A stretch of 37,078 nt of DNA from Methanosarcinales archaeon (GTDB lineage: Archaea; Halobacteriota; Methanosarcinia; Methanosarcinales; Methanogasteraceae), in assembly GCA_030604085.1 (NCBI GenBank), contig JAUVWP010000005.1:1-37078 (forward strand). The letters are read 5' to 3'. Positions 10,089 to 16,633 of the stretch are shown here, in pieces (position 1 is the stretch's first letter; every line of letters starts with the position of its first letter). The position numbers and the translations under genes were made by a program. A model generated the notes under the pieces. The model searched no databases. It saw only the letters and a list, made by a program, of their open reading frames with translations, and was not told where the DNA came from.

Positions 10089-10373
10089 TTATTCAGGTAG
10101 CAACTCTGACAGGTCGCCGTAAAATTTGAGCAGCAACTGGGTCACCGGATTCTCCTCGTCCAGCGTGAACGTGCGGATCTGTTTCCCAACCTTCTTTTCG
10201 TTGATGATCTCGATTGCGAGCAGCGGTTCGATAACTCGTGAAACACTCGAATGCGATAGTCCGGTCTCCTCTGCGATTCCGGAGAGGTACGTGAATGTGC
10301 TCCGGTTCTTTATGAGATTCTCAAGAACGATCATCTGCGCCGTCCTCCCGAATGCTTTTTCAAGTGCGCTCAT
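10089..10373 (-). CDS. winged-helix transcriptional regulator
   Basis: 94 residues when started at ATG 10373 (MSALEKAFGRTAQMIVLENL). The frame could extend to 10487, but the extension runs through a repeat copy and a TATA element lies 24 nt before this ATG, which fits a leaderless transcript. The fold reads as a MarR/ArsR-like winged helix: helix 1 FGRTAQMIVLENLI, recognition region about 28-50 (SGIAEETGLSHSSVSRVIEPL), wing KKVGKQIRTFTLDEENP. Likely a dimeric DNA-binding repressor or activator; ligand and targets are unknown. It stands alone beside the chelatase operon and the toxin-antitoxin region, so control of either is possible but unproven. Confidence 0.8.
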   Translation of the reverse strand: MSALEKAFGRTAQMIVLENLIKNRSTFTYLSGIAEETGLSHSSVSRVIEPLLAIEIINEKKVGKQIRTFTLDEENPVTQLLLKFYGDLSELLPE

Positions 10374-10390
10374 GTGTCTAACTATGCGTC

Positions 10391-10403
10391 CATTATTTAT
10401 AAG
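10391..10403 (-). promoter_or_regulatory. TATA box for leaderless regulator gene
   Basis: On the minus strand CTTATAAATAATG is centred about 24 nt before ATG 10373, the spacing expected for a transcript starting at the A of the ATG. Confidence 0.6.
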
Positions 10404-10419
10404 ATTACCCATTTTGGAG

Positions 10420-10463
10420 TTTGACAGGGCGGTGTTACGGCGTCTCTTTTGATCAATCGGTAG
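10420..10463 (+). repeat. 44-bp direct repeat, copy A (pairs with 14280-14323)
   Basis: Gapless alignment to the second copy shows 38 of 44 identical bases, including CAGGGCGGTGTT and TTTTGATCAATCGG. Both copies are in the same orientation, exactly 3,860 bp apart. Confidence 0.75.
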
Positions 10464-10514
10464 ATTGGAAAAACAGGATGGTTGCATTTCTTACCGATGC
10501 CCTGTGGGTTGAAG

Positions 10515-10532
10515 TTCACCCGTTGGGGTGAA
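10515..10532. repeat. perfect 7-bp hairpin
   Basis: TTCACCC-GTTG-GGGTGAA lies between the regulator and the first toxin gene, with another GGGTGAA 7 nt further on. No T-tract follows, so a terminator is unlikely; it could be an operator or a mobile-element relic. Confidence 0.4.
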
Positions 10533-10627
10533 TTTGGGTGAAACGTAGCAAAGCCACACACCCGTTGTTAGGCAAGTCCGGTATGACCAAAATCCCCTGG
10601 AGCTTTTAGTTGCGATTTACGCCATCA

Positions 10628-10894
10628 TCACCGTCTGTAAATCTTATCGTGGTGGTCGTAATCCTCAATTATTACCAGTTTATTATAGTCATCCACAGAA
10701 AATACAAGGACATAACTCTTGTCTATGTGCACCCGTTTCAAATGCTGCAGCGGACTCCTCAGGTTTTTGTAACGGTGTGGGTCACGTCTTATTTCTTCGA
10801 TCTTATTATAGATTCGTTCCAACTGTTCCCGATTCTTTGCTGCAAGTTTGAAAAATATCTTTTCCACGGTATTTCGGAGGGCATAGTCATACAT
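10628..10894 (-). CDS. relE: RelE/ParE-type toxin, module 1
   Basis: 88 residues from ATG 10894 (MYDYALRNTVEKIFFKLAAKN). The pattern fits RelE-fold toxins: two N-terminal helices, a basic middle (RRDPHRYKNLRSPLQHLKRVHI) and C-terminal strands (KSYVLVFSVDDYNKLVIIEDY) ending HHDKIYRR. RelE toxins cleave mRNA in the ribosome; ParE relatives target gyrase. The archaeal DUF2683-linked group is normally called RelE. The start overlaps the antitoxin stop by 8 nt (ATGTATGA), so the toxin is translated after its antitoxin. An upstream TTG at 10909 is less likely. Confidence 0.8.
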   Translation of the reverse strand: MYDYALRNTVEKIFFKLAAKNREQLERIYNKIEEIRRDPHRYKNLRSPLQHLKRVHIDKSYVLVFSVDDYNKLVIIEDYDHHDKIYRR

Positions 10895-11129
10895 TCTCGT
10901 CCAACCCAAAGTGGCTTCTGAAATCCGTAACTTGCACCACCGTTTCGTTCTCTCGTGTTCTCATCTTTTCTATGAACTCCGGTCTAAGCTCAGGTTCCAG
11001 AAACTCGCTCTCATACTTTTGTATTATCAACTTGATCGCCTCTGATTTGTTCTTAAACCCAAACTTAGCTTTTATTATGTTGAGCACCCGATTCTCATAC
11101 TCTGTCAGATTCACCATTGTTTGCACCAT
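10887..11129 (-). CDS. DUF2683-type antitoxin, module 1
   Basis: 80 residues from ATG 11129 (MVQTMVNLTEYENRVLNIIKAKFG). The N-terminal strand-helix-helix (about 1-45, with NKSEAIKLIIQKYESEF) resembles a ribbon-helix-helix DNA-binding unit; the acidic C-terminus (ETVVQVTDFRSHFGLDENV) is the likely toxin-wrapping tail. It is known as DUF2683 in methanogens, where it pairs with RelE toxins. A GTG at 11138 is an alternative start, but the TATA element 26 nt before ATG 11129 favours leaderless initiation there. Such antitoxins usually repress their own promoter. Confidence 0.78.
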   Translation of the reverse strand: MVQTMVNLTEYENRVLNIIKAKFGFKNKSEAIKLIIQKYESEFLEPELRPEFIEKMRTRENETVVQVTDFRSHFGLDENV

Positions 11130-11150
11130 TGTTATCACTCATTATGTTTT

Positions 11151-11160
11151 GTTATATGTC
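11151..11160 (-). promoter_or_regulatory. TATA box of toxin-antitoxin module 1
   Basis: GACATATAAC on the minus strand is about 26 nt before ATG 11129, as expected for a leaderless transcript. Confidence 0.5.
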
Positions 11161-11187
11161 ATAACCTCTCATTACATAAAACCTTCG

Positions 11188-11379
11188 ATGAATGGCAAGG
11201 GCTTGTATACGTTTTGGGTGCAGGCGAAGGACAACGGCGAACCTGGTGCAGGCAGCGATCACTTCGACATTGAGATCTGGAACGGCATTGATATGTCTGA
11301 TCTGCACTACAAGGCAAATAACATCATATCGGACGGGGATATCCAGGTTCGCACGAATTGGAGGAGACGTATCGAGTGA
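11188..11379 (+). pseudogene. C-terminal fragment of a secreted surface protein
   Basis: The 63-residue reading NGKGLYTFWVQAKDNGEPG followed by GSDHFDIEIWNG and GDIQVRTNW resembles the repeated end module of large methanogen-type surface proteins (YTFWVKAKDNGEPG...DIEIW...GDI pattern, as I recall it). Only one module is left: no signal peptide and no upstream domains, and the frame joins unrelated AT-rich sequence just before it. A terminator-like hairpin follows. I read it as the tail of a gene cut by rearrangement, not a functional protein. Confidence 0.5.
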
Positions 11380-11403
11380 CTCTGGTGCTCTGTTTTTGGT
11401 GAC

Positions 11404-11425
11404 GGGGTACCGCCCCACTTTTTTT
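11404..11425 (+). terminator. terminator-like hairpin and T-run after surface-protein fragment
   Basis: GGGG-TACCG-CCCC (11404-11416) is followed by T7 at 11419-11425. It is probably the original terminator of the truncated surface-protein gene. Confidence 0.5.
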
Positions 11426-11445
11426 GACGTTTGAAAGAAGTTTTA

Positions 11446-11695
11446 TCATTTGTAAATGCCCTTTCTATGCCCTATTCTCAGAATCACCACGTTATTGTCG
11501 TCAATATCAAATACAACTCTGTAATCTCCAATTCTAAATCTATATGACCCTATCTTATGGTGCATCAACTTTCTGGAATATTTTATGGGATCTTTAGCAT
11601 ATTCCTTGAGTTTAGTAGCGATTCTATTCTGCATCCCCCTGTCGATGTTTTCCAGGTCTTTCAACGCCCTCTTGAGTAAATACTACCTTATACAT
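11446..11695 (-). pseudogene. relE: RelE-type toxin, module 2, with a 1-nt frameshift
   Basis: The proper start is ATG 11695, giving MYKVVFTQE, but this frame then leaves the family sequence. The rest of the toxin (LKDLENIDRGMQNRIATKLK ... YRFRIGDYRVVFDIDDNNVV ... GHRKGIYK) is in the next frame. Removing one G from the GGG run (CCC on the plus strand, 11667-11669) restores MYKVVFTQEALKDLENIDRG, a normal RelE N-terminus. So the gene has a single-base insertion in a short homopolymer, by real inactivation, programmed slippage or sequencing error. A TTG at 11664 could only start a protein lacking the first strand. The ATG overlaps the antitoxin stop by 8 nt (ATGTATAA), the same layout as module 1. 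Confidence 0.7.
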
Positions 11696-11885
11696 CAAAG
11701 ATTTCCTCAAGGCATTTCACTCTGCCCTCTTTGTAATCGGTTCTCGCCTCTTCGATTGAGTGTAGATATTCGTCACTTGAAAGCGCTAACATGTCTTCGA
11801 TTAGATCTTCCATGGCACCTCTGATCGCATCCGACAGTAAAGAGCGAAATTCCACAACAGATAAATCCTTTACCATCGTTTCCAT
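11688..11885 (-). CDS. antitoxin of module 2
   Basis: 65 residues from ATG 11885 (METMVKDLSVVEFRSLLSDA), with AGAGGT 8-10 nt upstream. The protein is short, acidic and helical: a VKDLSVVEFRSLLSDAIRGA segment, an EDLIEDMLALSSDEYL stretch, and SIEEARTDYKEGRVKCLEEI at the end. I know this type as the small partner preceding RelE-like toxins in archaea and cyanobacteria; there is no clear DNA-binding domain. With its toxin frameshifted, it may persist as an orphan antitoxin. Upstream TTG 11894 is an alternative start. Confidence 0.7.
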   Translation of the reverse strand: METMVKDLSVVEFRSLLSDAIRGAMEDLIEDMLALSSDEYLHSIEEARTDYKEGRVKCLEEIFDV

Positions 11886-11934
11886 AAGTGACAACCTCTT
11901 TCTATAGCTTGAATGTAACTACTTAAAAAATTTC

Positions 11935-12140
11935 GCCCAGTAGGTGGTGTAGCTCCGGCACAAATCACATCCATGGCGGCACCGGACCACGAAGCCCCCC
12001 GTGCGGGCGGACGCTTGGGGCTGCCGGTGTCGGCACGGCGGCGGAACGTTGGGTGCAGGCACCAGCGCCCCGGCTGCCCGGCGGCGGCATCAGAACAGCG
12101 CCGGCACCCTGGCGCATGGGCGGCAGTTCCGGGCAAGAGT
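11935..12140. other. GC-rich patch without a recognised gene
   Basis: Part of the roughly 410-bp gap between antitoxin 2 and the NosD-like gene. Bases about 11955-12130 are strikingly GC-rich (blocks such as GCCCGGCGGCGGCATC and GGCACGGCGGCGG) beside AT-rich flanks. Short frames exist on both strands, but none reads like a known protein; they are Arg/Ala/Pro-rich, as GC-rich noise would be. The composition suggests foreign or rearranged DNA. From 12140 to 12298 I see nothing further except the ribosome binding site of the next gene. Confidence 0.5.
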
Positions 12141-12286
12141 ACATACGTTTTTGCGAAGAGTGGGAGTTCGTATCACAAATCCAAAAAGCTTATGTGAGGA
12201 GCGGTAATTTGGAATATGGCTCTTCCTCTGGCGCACGGGCTTTGGGAATCTGCGCAAGGACTGGAGAGGGGCGACACACGAACAAA

Positions 12287-12291
12287 GGAGG
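12287..12291 (+). promoter_or_regulatory. ribosome binding site GGAGG that points to an ACG start
   Basis: GGAGG is 7 nt before ACG 12299, ideal spacing for initiation. No ATG, GTG or TTG is in frame at that point, so this site locates the original start codon. Confidence 0.6.
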
Positions 12292-12298
12292 ACTACAA

Positions 12299-14215
12299 AC
12301 GAAGATACGAGGGATCTTAACGACTACAGCGCTAATCTTAGCGCTTATTACCATATCTACAACAACAGCAGCCGCGCTTTCTTGCAGCGACGGCGACATC
12401 TGCGTAAATCCGTCTGGCTGGTGGCGCGACGGCAGCGTGCTCACCGTGAGCGCAACGCCAATTCGGGCGGCGGTCGATAAAGCGAACGCGGGCGAGACGA
12501 TCTGTGTTGCAGCCGGCAGCTACACCGAGAACGTGGACATCGCAACATCGCACCTCACGCTTCGAGGCGAGGGCGCAGACGTGGTGACTGTGACTGCGGC
12601 AAGTTCGAGCGATCATGTCTTTGATGTGGGTGCTGATTACGTGAACATCTTAGGGTTCAATGTGACCGGGGCAACAAGTCACGGGCGTGCTGGGATTTAT
12701 CTCTACGGTGCGAATAACTGCAACATCTCAGACAACACCGCTTCGAACAACAACCGCGGCATCTACCTGTCCACTTCGAACAACAACATGCTTCTGGGCA
12801 ACACCGCTTCGAACAACGGTAATGGCATCTACATGTATGGTTCGAGCAACAACACGCTTGACGGCAACAGCGCCTCGAACAACAACTGCGGCATCTACAT
12901 GCAGGGTTCGAGCAATAACACGCTTCTGGGCAACATCGCTGACTCTAACAACGGCAACGGCATCCACATGTATGGTTCGAGCGACGGCAACACGCTTGAT
13001 GGCAACAGCGCCTCGAACAACAACTACGGCATCTACATGTATGGTCCGAGCGATGGCAACACGCTTGACGGCAACAACGCCTCGAACAACCGCTACGGCA
13101 TCTACATGTATCGTTCGAGCAACAACACGCTTGCGAACAACACCGCTGACTCTAACGACGACTACGGCATCTTCCTGCAATATTGCAACGACAACACGCT
13201 TGACGGCAACAGCGCCTCGAACAACCGCTACGGCATCTACATGTATTATTCGAACAACGACAACACGTTCTCGAACAACACCGCGAGTTCGAACAGCTAC
13301 TGCGGCATCGAAATGCGTTCTTCGAGCAATAACACGCTTCTGGGCAATGTCGCTGACTCGAACAACGGCGACGGCATCTACATGTATGGTTCGAGCAACA
13401 ATACGCTTCTGGGCAACACCGCTTCGAACAACAACCTCGGCATCCGCATGTCTTCTTCGAGAAACAACACGCTTGCGAACAACACCGCTGACTCGAACAA
13501 CCACCACGGCATCTACGCGACCTCTTCGAGCAACAACACGTTCTCGAACAACACCGCTGACTCGAACAACCACCACGGCATCCACATCTATGGTTCGAGC
13601 AACAATACGCTTGCGAACAACACCGCTGACTCTAACGACGACTACGGCATCTACCTGCGTTATTTGAGCAACAACATGCTTCTGGGCAACACCGCAAACT
13701 CGAACGCCCACTATGGCATCTACCTCGACAACGCAGGCGACAACAACATCACCTGCAACTGGGTGCATAACAACACAGACGCAGGCTTCTACCTGACGCT
13801 GGGAAGCACAGACAACACCATCGAGAGCAACAACATCATCGCAAACGGCAACTACAACGCTGCGAGCGGCGGCTGGGAGTGGCAGTTCAGGAACGACCAG
13901 TCCGATGATGTGGACACAGCCGGTAACTGGTGGGGCACGAACAACGAGACGAGAATCAACGCAAGCATCCGCGACCGGACTTACGATATGAACCGGGGCA
14001 ACGCGACAACCAATCCAAGACTCGATGGACCAGTTCCATGCGCCCCCGCCCCAATCTCGGACGAATCGCCCGTGTTCACCACCGTGGACGCGGTGATCGC
14101 GCTTCGTATCGCAGTCGGCAGCTGCCCGACCGACTTGCGCTATGACGTCAACGGTGATGGGGATGTCACATCGCTCGACTCGCTGATGATCGCTATGGAC
14201 GCCAGAACCGGATAG
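12299..14215 (+). CDS. NosD-like right-handed beta-helix surface protein with dockerin, start codon ACG
   Basis: 638 residues counted from ACG 12299. That position gives (M)KIRGILTTTALILALITIST, a textbook signal peptide, and has GGAGG 7 nt upstream, so an original ATG has probably become ACG. Upstream in-frame alternatives (GTG near 12192, TTG near 12207, ATG near 12116) would put the signal peptide inside the protein. After mature start LSCSDGDICV there is a lead-in (about 30-130), then about 15 beta-helix turns of NosD/PbH1 type (about 137-480: NNTLLGNTASNN..GIYMYGSS), a capping region (NWVHNNTDAGFYL, NWWGTNNETRIN), and a C-terminal dockerin pair (TTVDAVIALRIAVG; DVNGDGDVTSLDSLMIAMDA). Likely exported and surface bound, perhaps carbohydrate-interacting. 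Expression depends on whether ACG is used. Confidence 0.8.
   Translation, partial: TKIRGILTTTALILALITISTTTAAALSCSDGDICVNPSGWWRDGSVLTVSATPIRAAVDKANAGETICVAAGSYTENVDIATSHLTLRGEGADVVTVTAASSSDHVFDVGADYVNILGFNVTGATSHGRAGIYLYGANNCNISDNTASNNNRGIYLSTSNNNMLLGNTASNNGNGIYMYGSSNNTLDGNSASNNNCGIYMQGSSNNTLLGNIADSNNGNGIHMYGSSDGNTLDGNSASNNNYGIYMYGPSDGNTLDGNNASNNRYGIYMYRSSNNTLANNTADSNDDYGIFLQYCNDNTLDGNSASNNRYGIYMYYSNNDNTFSNNTASSNSYCGIEMRSSSNNTLLGNVADSNNGDGIYMYGSSNNTLLGNTASNNNLGIRMSSSRNNTLANNTADSNNHHGIYATSSSNNTFSNNTADSNNHHGIHIYGSSNNTLANNTADSNDDYGIYLRYLSNNMLLGNTANSNAHYGIYLDNAGDNNITCNWVHNNTDAGFYLTLGSTDNTIESNNIIANGNYNAASGGWEWQFRNDQSDDVDTAGNWWGTNNETRINASIRDRTYDMNRGNATTNPRLDGPVPCAPAPISDESPVFTTVDAVIALRIAVGSCPTDLRYDVNGDGDVTSLDSLMIAMDARTG
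12712..13735 (+). repeat. tandem coding repeats of the beta-helix
   Basis: Imperfect units of about 66-72 nt (AACACGCTT...GGCAACACCGCTTCG...GGCATCTACATGTATGG) encode successive beta-helix coils. The near-identity of many units points to recent expansion or gene conversion. They also create long open frames on other strands. Confidence 0.8.
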
Positions 14216-14243
14216 TAAGAGCGAAAGAAATGCTTAAGAGCTG

Positions 14244-14274
14244 GGAACCGTTTTTTCGGTTCCTTCATTTTTTT
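14244..14274 (+). terminator. hairpin plus T-tract terminator of the NosD-like gene
   Basis: GGAACCG-TTTTTT-CGGTTCC (14244-14263) is a perfect 7-bp stem followed by T7 at 14268-14274. Confidence 0.8.
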
Positions 14275-14279
14275 GAGAT

Positions 14280-14323
14280 TTTGGCAGGGCGGTGTTGCAG
14301 CGTGTTTTTTGATCAATCGGCAG
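14280..14323 (+). repeat. 44-bp direct repeat, copy B (pairs with 10420-10463)
   Basis: It matches copy A at 38 of 44 positions without gaps. It lies between the NosD terminator and the FEN-1 gene, at the right end of the accessory region. Confidence 0.75.
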
Positions 14324-14369
14324 GCATGAATACCAAACCTTTATCCCACCGCAGCCGGATGGTAACTTT

Positions 14370-15389
14370 ATGGGCTCGGATATCGGAGACCTGTTTGAGA
14401 GACGAGAATCTGAACTCGGCACACACTTACGCGGGCAGATCATCGCAATCGATGCATACAATACGATCTACCAGTTTTTAAGCAGCATAAGGCAGCGAGA
14501 CGGTACGCCGCTTAAGGATTTACGGGGAAGGGTAACATCGCACCTGTCAGGACTGCTCTACCGGACAACAAACCTCGTCGAAGCCGGATTGAAACTCGTC
14601 TTCGTCTTTGATGGAGTCCCGCCGGATTTCAAGGCAGCAACAATCGAGAAACGAAGAGAGATACGGGATACGGCTGAGCGAGAGTGGAAGGAAGCGCTTG
14701 CTGCAGGCAGGGAGGATGCATTCAAGTATGCGCAAGCCACGTCCCGGCTGCACCCCGAGATGGTCGAGGATGCAAAGTCGCTGCTTACATCGATGGGCAT
14801 TCCAGTTGTGGAAGCGACAAGCGAGGGTGAGGCGCAGGCTGCACGGATGGCAAGATCCGGTGATGTCAGGTTCGTTGGATCGCAGGATTACGATTCATTG
14901 CTCTTTGGCGCTCCAGAGGTCGTGAGGAATCTTGCGGTAGGCAGCAAGCGGAAGCTACCTGGGAAGAATGTCTATGTGGATGTGAAGCTGGAGATCATCG
15001 AACTCCAGCCAAATCTCGACCGGCTCGGAATCACAGAGGAGCAGTTGATCGATATCGCGATACTGGTCGGAACCGATTACGATCCCGGCATCCACGGCAT
15101 CGGCGCAAAGAAGGCGCTACAGTTGATCTACAAACACGGCTCGATCGAAGACGCGCTCTTGGAACTTGGCGAATCGATTGAGCATCTCGACGAGATCAAG
15201 AACTTCTTCTTAGACCCCGATGTAACGGAGGATTATTCCCTTAAATGGAAGAAACCCGACGAATCGAAGATTACGGAGCTGTTGTGCCACGAACATGGCT
15301 TTTCAGAGGCGCGTGTGGCAAAGGCAGTCGAACGGCTCGTGCGGGCATCCGATTCCATGAGCCAGAGCACGCTTGATATGTGGAGCTGA
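14370..15389 (+). CDS. fen: flap endonuclease FEN-1
   Basis: 339 residues, normal for archaeal FEN-1 (XPG/Rad2 family), which cuts 5' flaps during Okazaki-fragment maturation and base-excision repair. The N domain has MGSDIGDLFE and IAIDAYNTIYQFL; active-site acidic residues are seen in VFDGVPP, EGEAQAA and SQDYDSLLFG, and VGTDYDPGIHGIGAKKA carries the last acidic pair and helix-hairpin-helix. The C-terminal QSTLDMWS is a PCNA-interacting PIP box with Trp as the aromatic residue. A TATA-like CTTTATCC (14339-14346) about 28 nt before the ATG suggests a short or absent leader. The MFS gene follows after 4 nt. Confidence 0.95.
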   Translation: MGSDIGDLFERRESELGTHLRGQIIAIDAYNTIYQFLSSIRQRDGTPLKDLRGRVTSHLSGLLYRTTNLVEAGLKLVFVFDGVPPDFKAATIEKRREIRDTAEREWKEALAAGREDAFKYAQATSRLHPEMVEDAKSLLTSMGIPVVEATSEGEAQAARMARSGDVRFVGSQDYDSLLFGAPEVVRNLAVGSKRKLPGKNVYVDVKLEIIELQPNLDRLGITEEQLIDIAILVGTDYDPGIHGIGAKKALQLIYKHGSIEDALLELGESIEHLDEIKNFFLDPDVTEDYSLKWKKPDESKITELLCHEHGFSEARVAKAVERLVRASDSMSQSTLDMWS

Positions 15390-15393
15390 CCAG

Positions 15394-16554
15394 ATGAAGA
15401 ACCTCTGGGCTCGCACCGAACTTTGCAAAATCGCAATCTCGGCATTTTTCTTGGAATTCGGTACCGGGATGCTTATGGTATTGATTCCATTATACATTCA
15501 AGATCTGCCAGCCGGCATGGGGGCGAGTCTTGCTATCAAGTCAGCCCTCGTCTTCAGCGTCTTCGGGCTCTTTGCTGCTGCATCGTATCCTGTGATGGGG
15601 CGGCTTTCGGACAGACTCGACAGCCGGAAACCGTTCGTGCTTGCAGGATTCGCGGGATTCGTGGTGCTGGCTGTTGCATGTGCAGAGATCGATACGTTTG
15701 AGCAGTTGCTGATCATCCGCGCCGCGCAGGGTATCATGGTCGGGGTGATGGTTCCCGCAATTCTGGCGATGCTTACCAACGTATCCACGCAGGATAGTCG
15801 GGGGAGATCGATCGGCATATATTCGACGATCCGGAGTATCGGACCTGCGGCAGGACCTGCGGCTGGCGGCATAATTGCAGGGGCGTGGGGTTATGGCGCA
15901 GGGTTTTATGCGTGCGCGGTTCTCGGACTGGTAAGCCTCCTCCTCGTAAAGATCCTTGTTAAGGAGACGCATGAGACCCGGGTGGGGAGTATCAGCAAGA
16001 ACAAGACAGATCGTACCTCTGATGGCGAGATCAAACTCTTTGTGTACGCGACATTCACAACGATGCTTGCGATCATGATCGTGGCGACGCTGCTTCCGGT
16101 CTACGAGATACAGCTGGATGCACCCATAGGCGGGCTTGGGATCTCCCTGTCCGCATATTTTTCCGCACGCCTGTTCTTCCAGACGCCGATAGGCATCCTC
16201 TCGGATCGGATCGGCAAGAGGAACATGGTGGCTGCAGGGCTCTGCATAACAGCGCTCCTGCTTCTCGGGATGGCTCACGTCACATCAGTCCTCCAGTTGT
16301 TTGCGCTCATGTTTGTCGCTGGCATAACCTCTGCTGCCGTGAATGTGCCAGCGCTCGCATCAGGCGCGGATCTCGCAAGTCCTGGCATGATCGGGCAGCA
16401 GATGAGCCTCTTTCCGATGGCAAGCGCAATCGGCATGGTGGTCGGTCCCATGCTTGGGGGAATATTTGCCACGCAGTTCGGATTTGCATCCCCATTCTAC
16501 CTCTGCGCTGGAATGATGGTGGCGGTCGGGGTGCTGATTATGAGGCAGCGATAA
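15394..16554 (+). CDS. major facilitator superfamily transporter
   Basis: 386 residues from ATG 15394, 4 nt after the FEN-1 stop, with GGAG 8 nt upstream; an earlier ATG at 15373 would overlap fen and is less likely. About 12 hydrophobic segments are visible. The loop motifs GRLSDRLDSRKPF (after TM2) and GILSDRIGKRNMV (after TM8) are the MFS signature, and SIGPAAGPAAGGIIAG matches the TM5 antiporter motif C, which suggests drug/H+ antiport or sugar/metabolite efflux. The central loop (ETHETRVGSISKNKTDRTSD) is cytoplasmic. The substrate cannot be told from sequence. Co-transcription with fen is likely from the spacing. Confidence 0.88.
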   Translation: MKNLWARTELCKIAISAFFLEFGTGMLMVLIPLYIQDLPAGMGASLAIKSALVFSVFGLFAAASYPVMGRLSDRLDSRKPFVLAGFAGFVVLAVACAEIDTFEQLLIIRAAQGIMVGVMVPAILAMLTNVSTQDSRGRSIGIYSTIRSIGPAAGPAAGGIIAGAWGYGAGFYACAVLGLVSLLLVKILVKETHETRVGSISKNKTDRTSDGEIKLFVYATFTTMLAIMIVATLLPVYEIQLDAPIGGLGISLSAYFSARLFFQTPIGILSDRIGKRNMVAAGLCITALLLLGMAHVTSVLQLFALMFVAGITSAAVNVPALASGADLASPGMIGQQMSLFPMASAIGMVVGPMLGGIFATQFGFASPFYLCAGMMVAVGVLIMRQR

Positions 16555-16600
16555 AGCAGGAGCAGAGGCGATCCATCCGGAAACGCCACCCCCTCCGATC

Positions 16601-16608
16601 AGTATAAA
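16601..16608 (+). promoter_or_regulatory. TATA box for the IPP isomerase gene
   Basis: AGTATAAA is about 29 nt before ATG 16634, consistent with a leaderless or nearly leaderless transcript. Confidence 0.6.
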
Positions 16609-16633
16609 GTACAATCCAGCCAATAACATACCA

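Noticed and set aside
10424-10440. Similarity of the 44-bp repeat (CAGGGCGGTGTT) to the 16S rRNA CACCGCCCGTC region
   Set aside because: The match is about ten bases and does not extend; the rest of the repeat has no rRNA likeness.
10567-10573. GTTAGGC resembling an integron attC core beside the toxin-antitoxin genes
   Set aside because: No matching inverse core site or attC fold was found at the right distance, and no integrase is present.
12053-12298. Longer N-terminus of the beta-helix protein through the GC-rich patch
   Set aside because: It would place a complete signal peptide more than 80 residues inside the protein, and the ribosome binding site lies at 12287.
12712-13735. Regular repeats that might be a CRISPR array
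   Set aside because: The units are continuous coding sequence in one frame with no conserved repeat/unique spacer pattern.
12687-13768. Long open frames on both strands inside the beta-helix gene
   Set aside because: They arise from the tandem coding repeats; their translations are monotonous Thr/Ala/Arg or Val/Asp/Arg strings without domain character.
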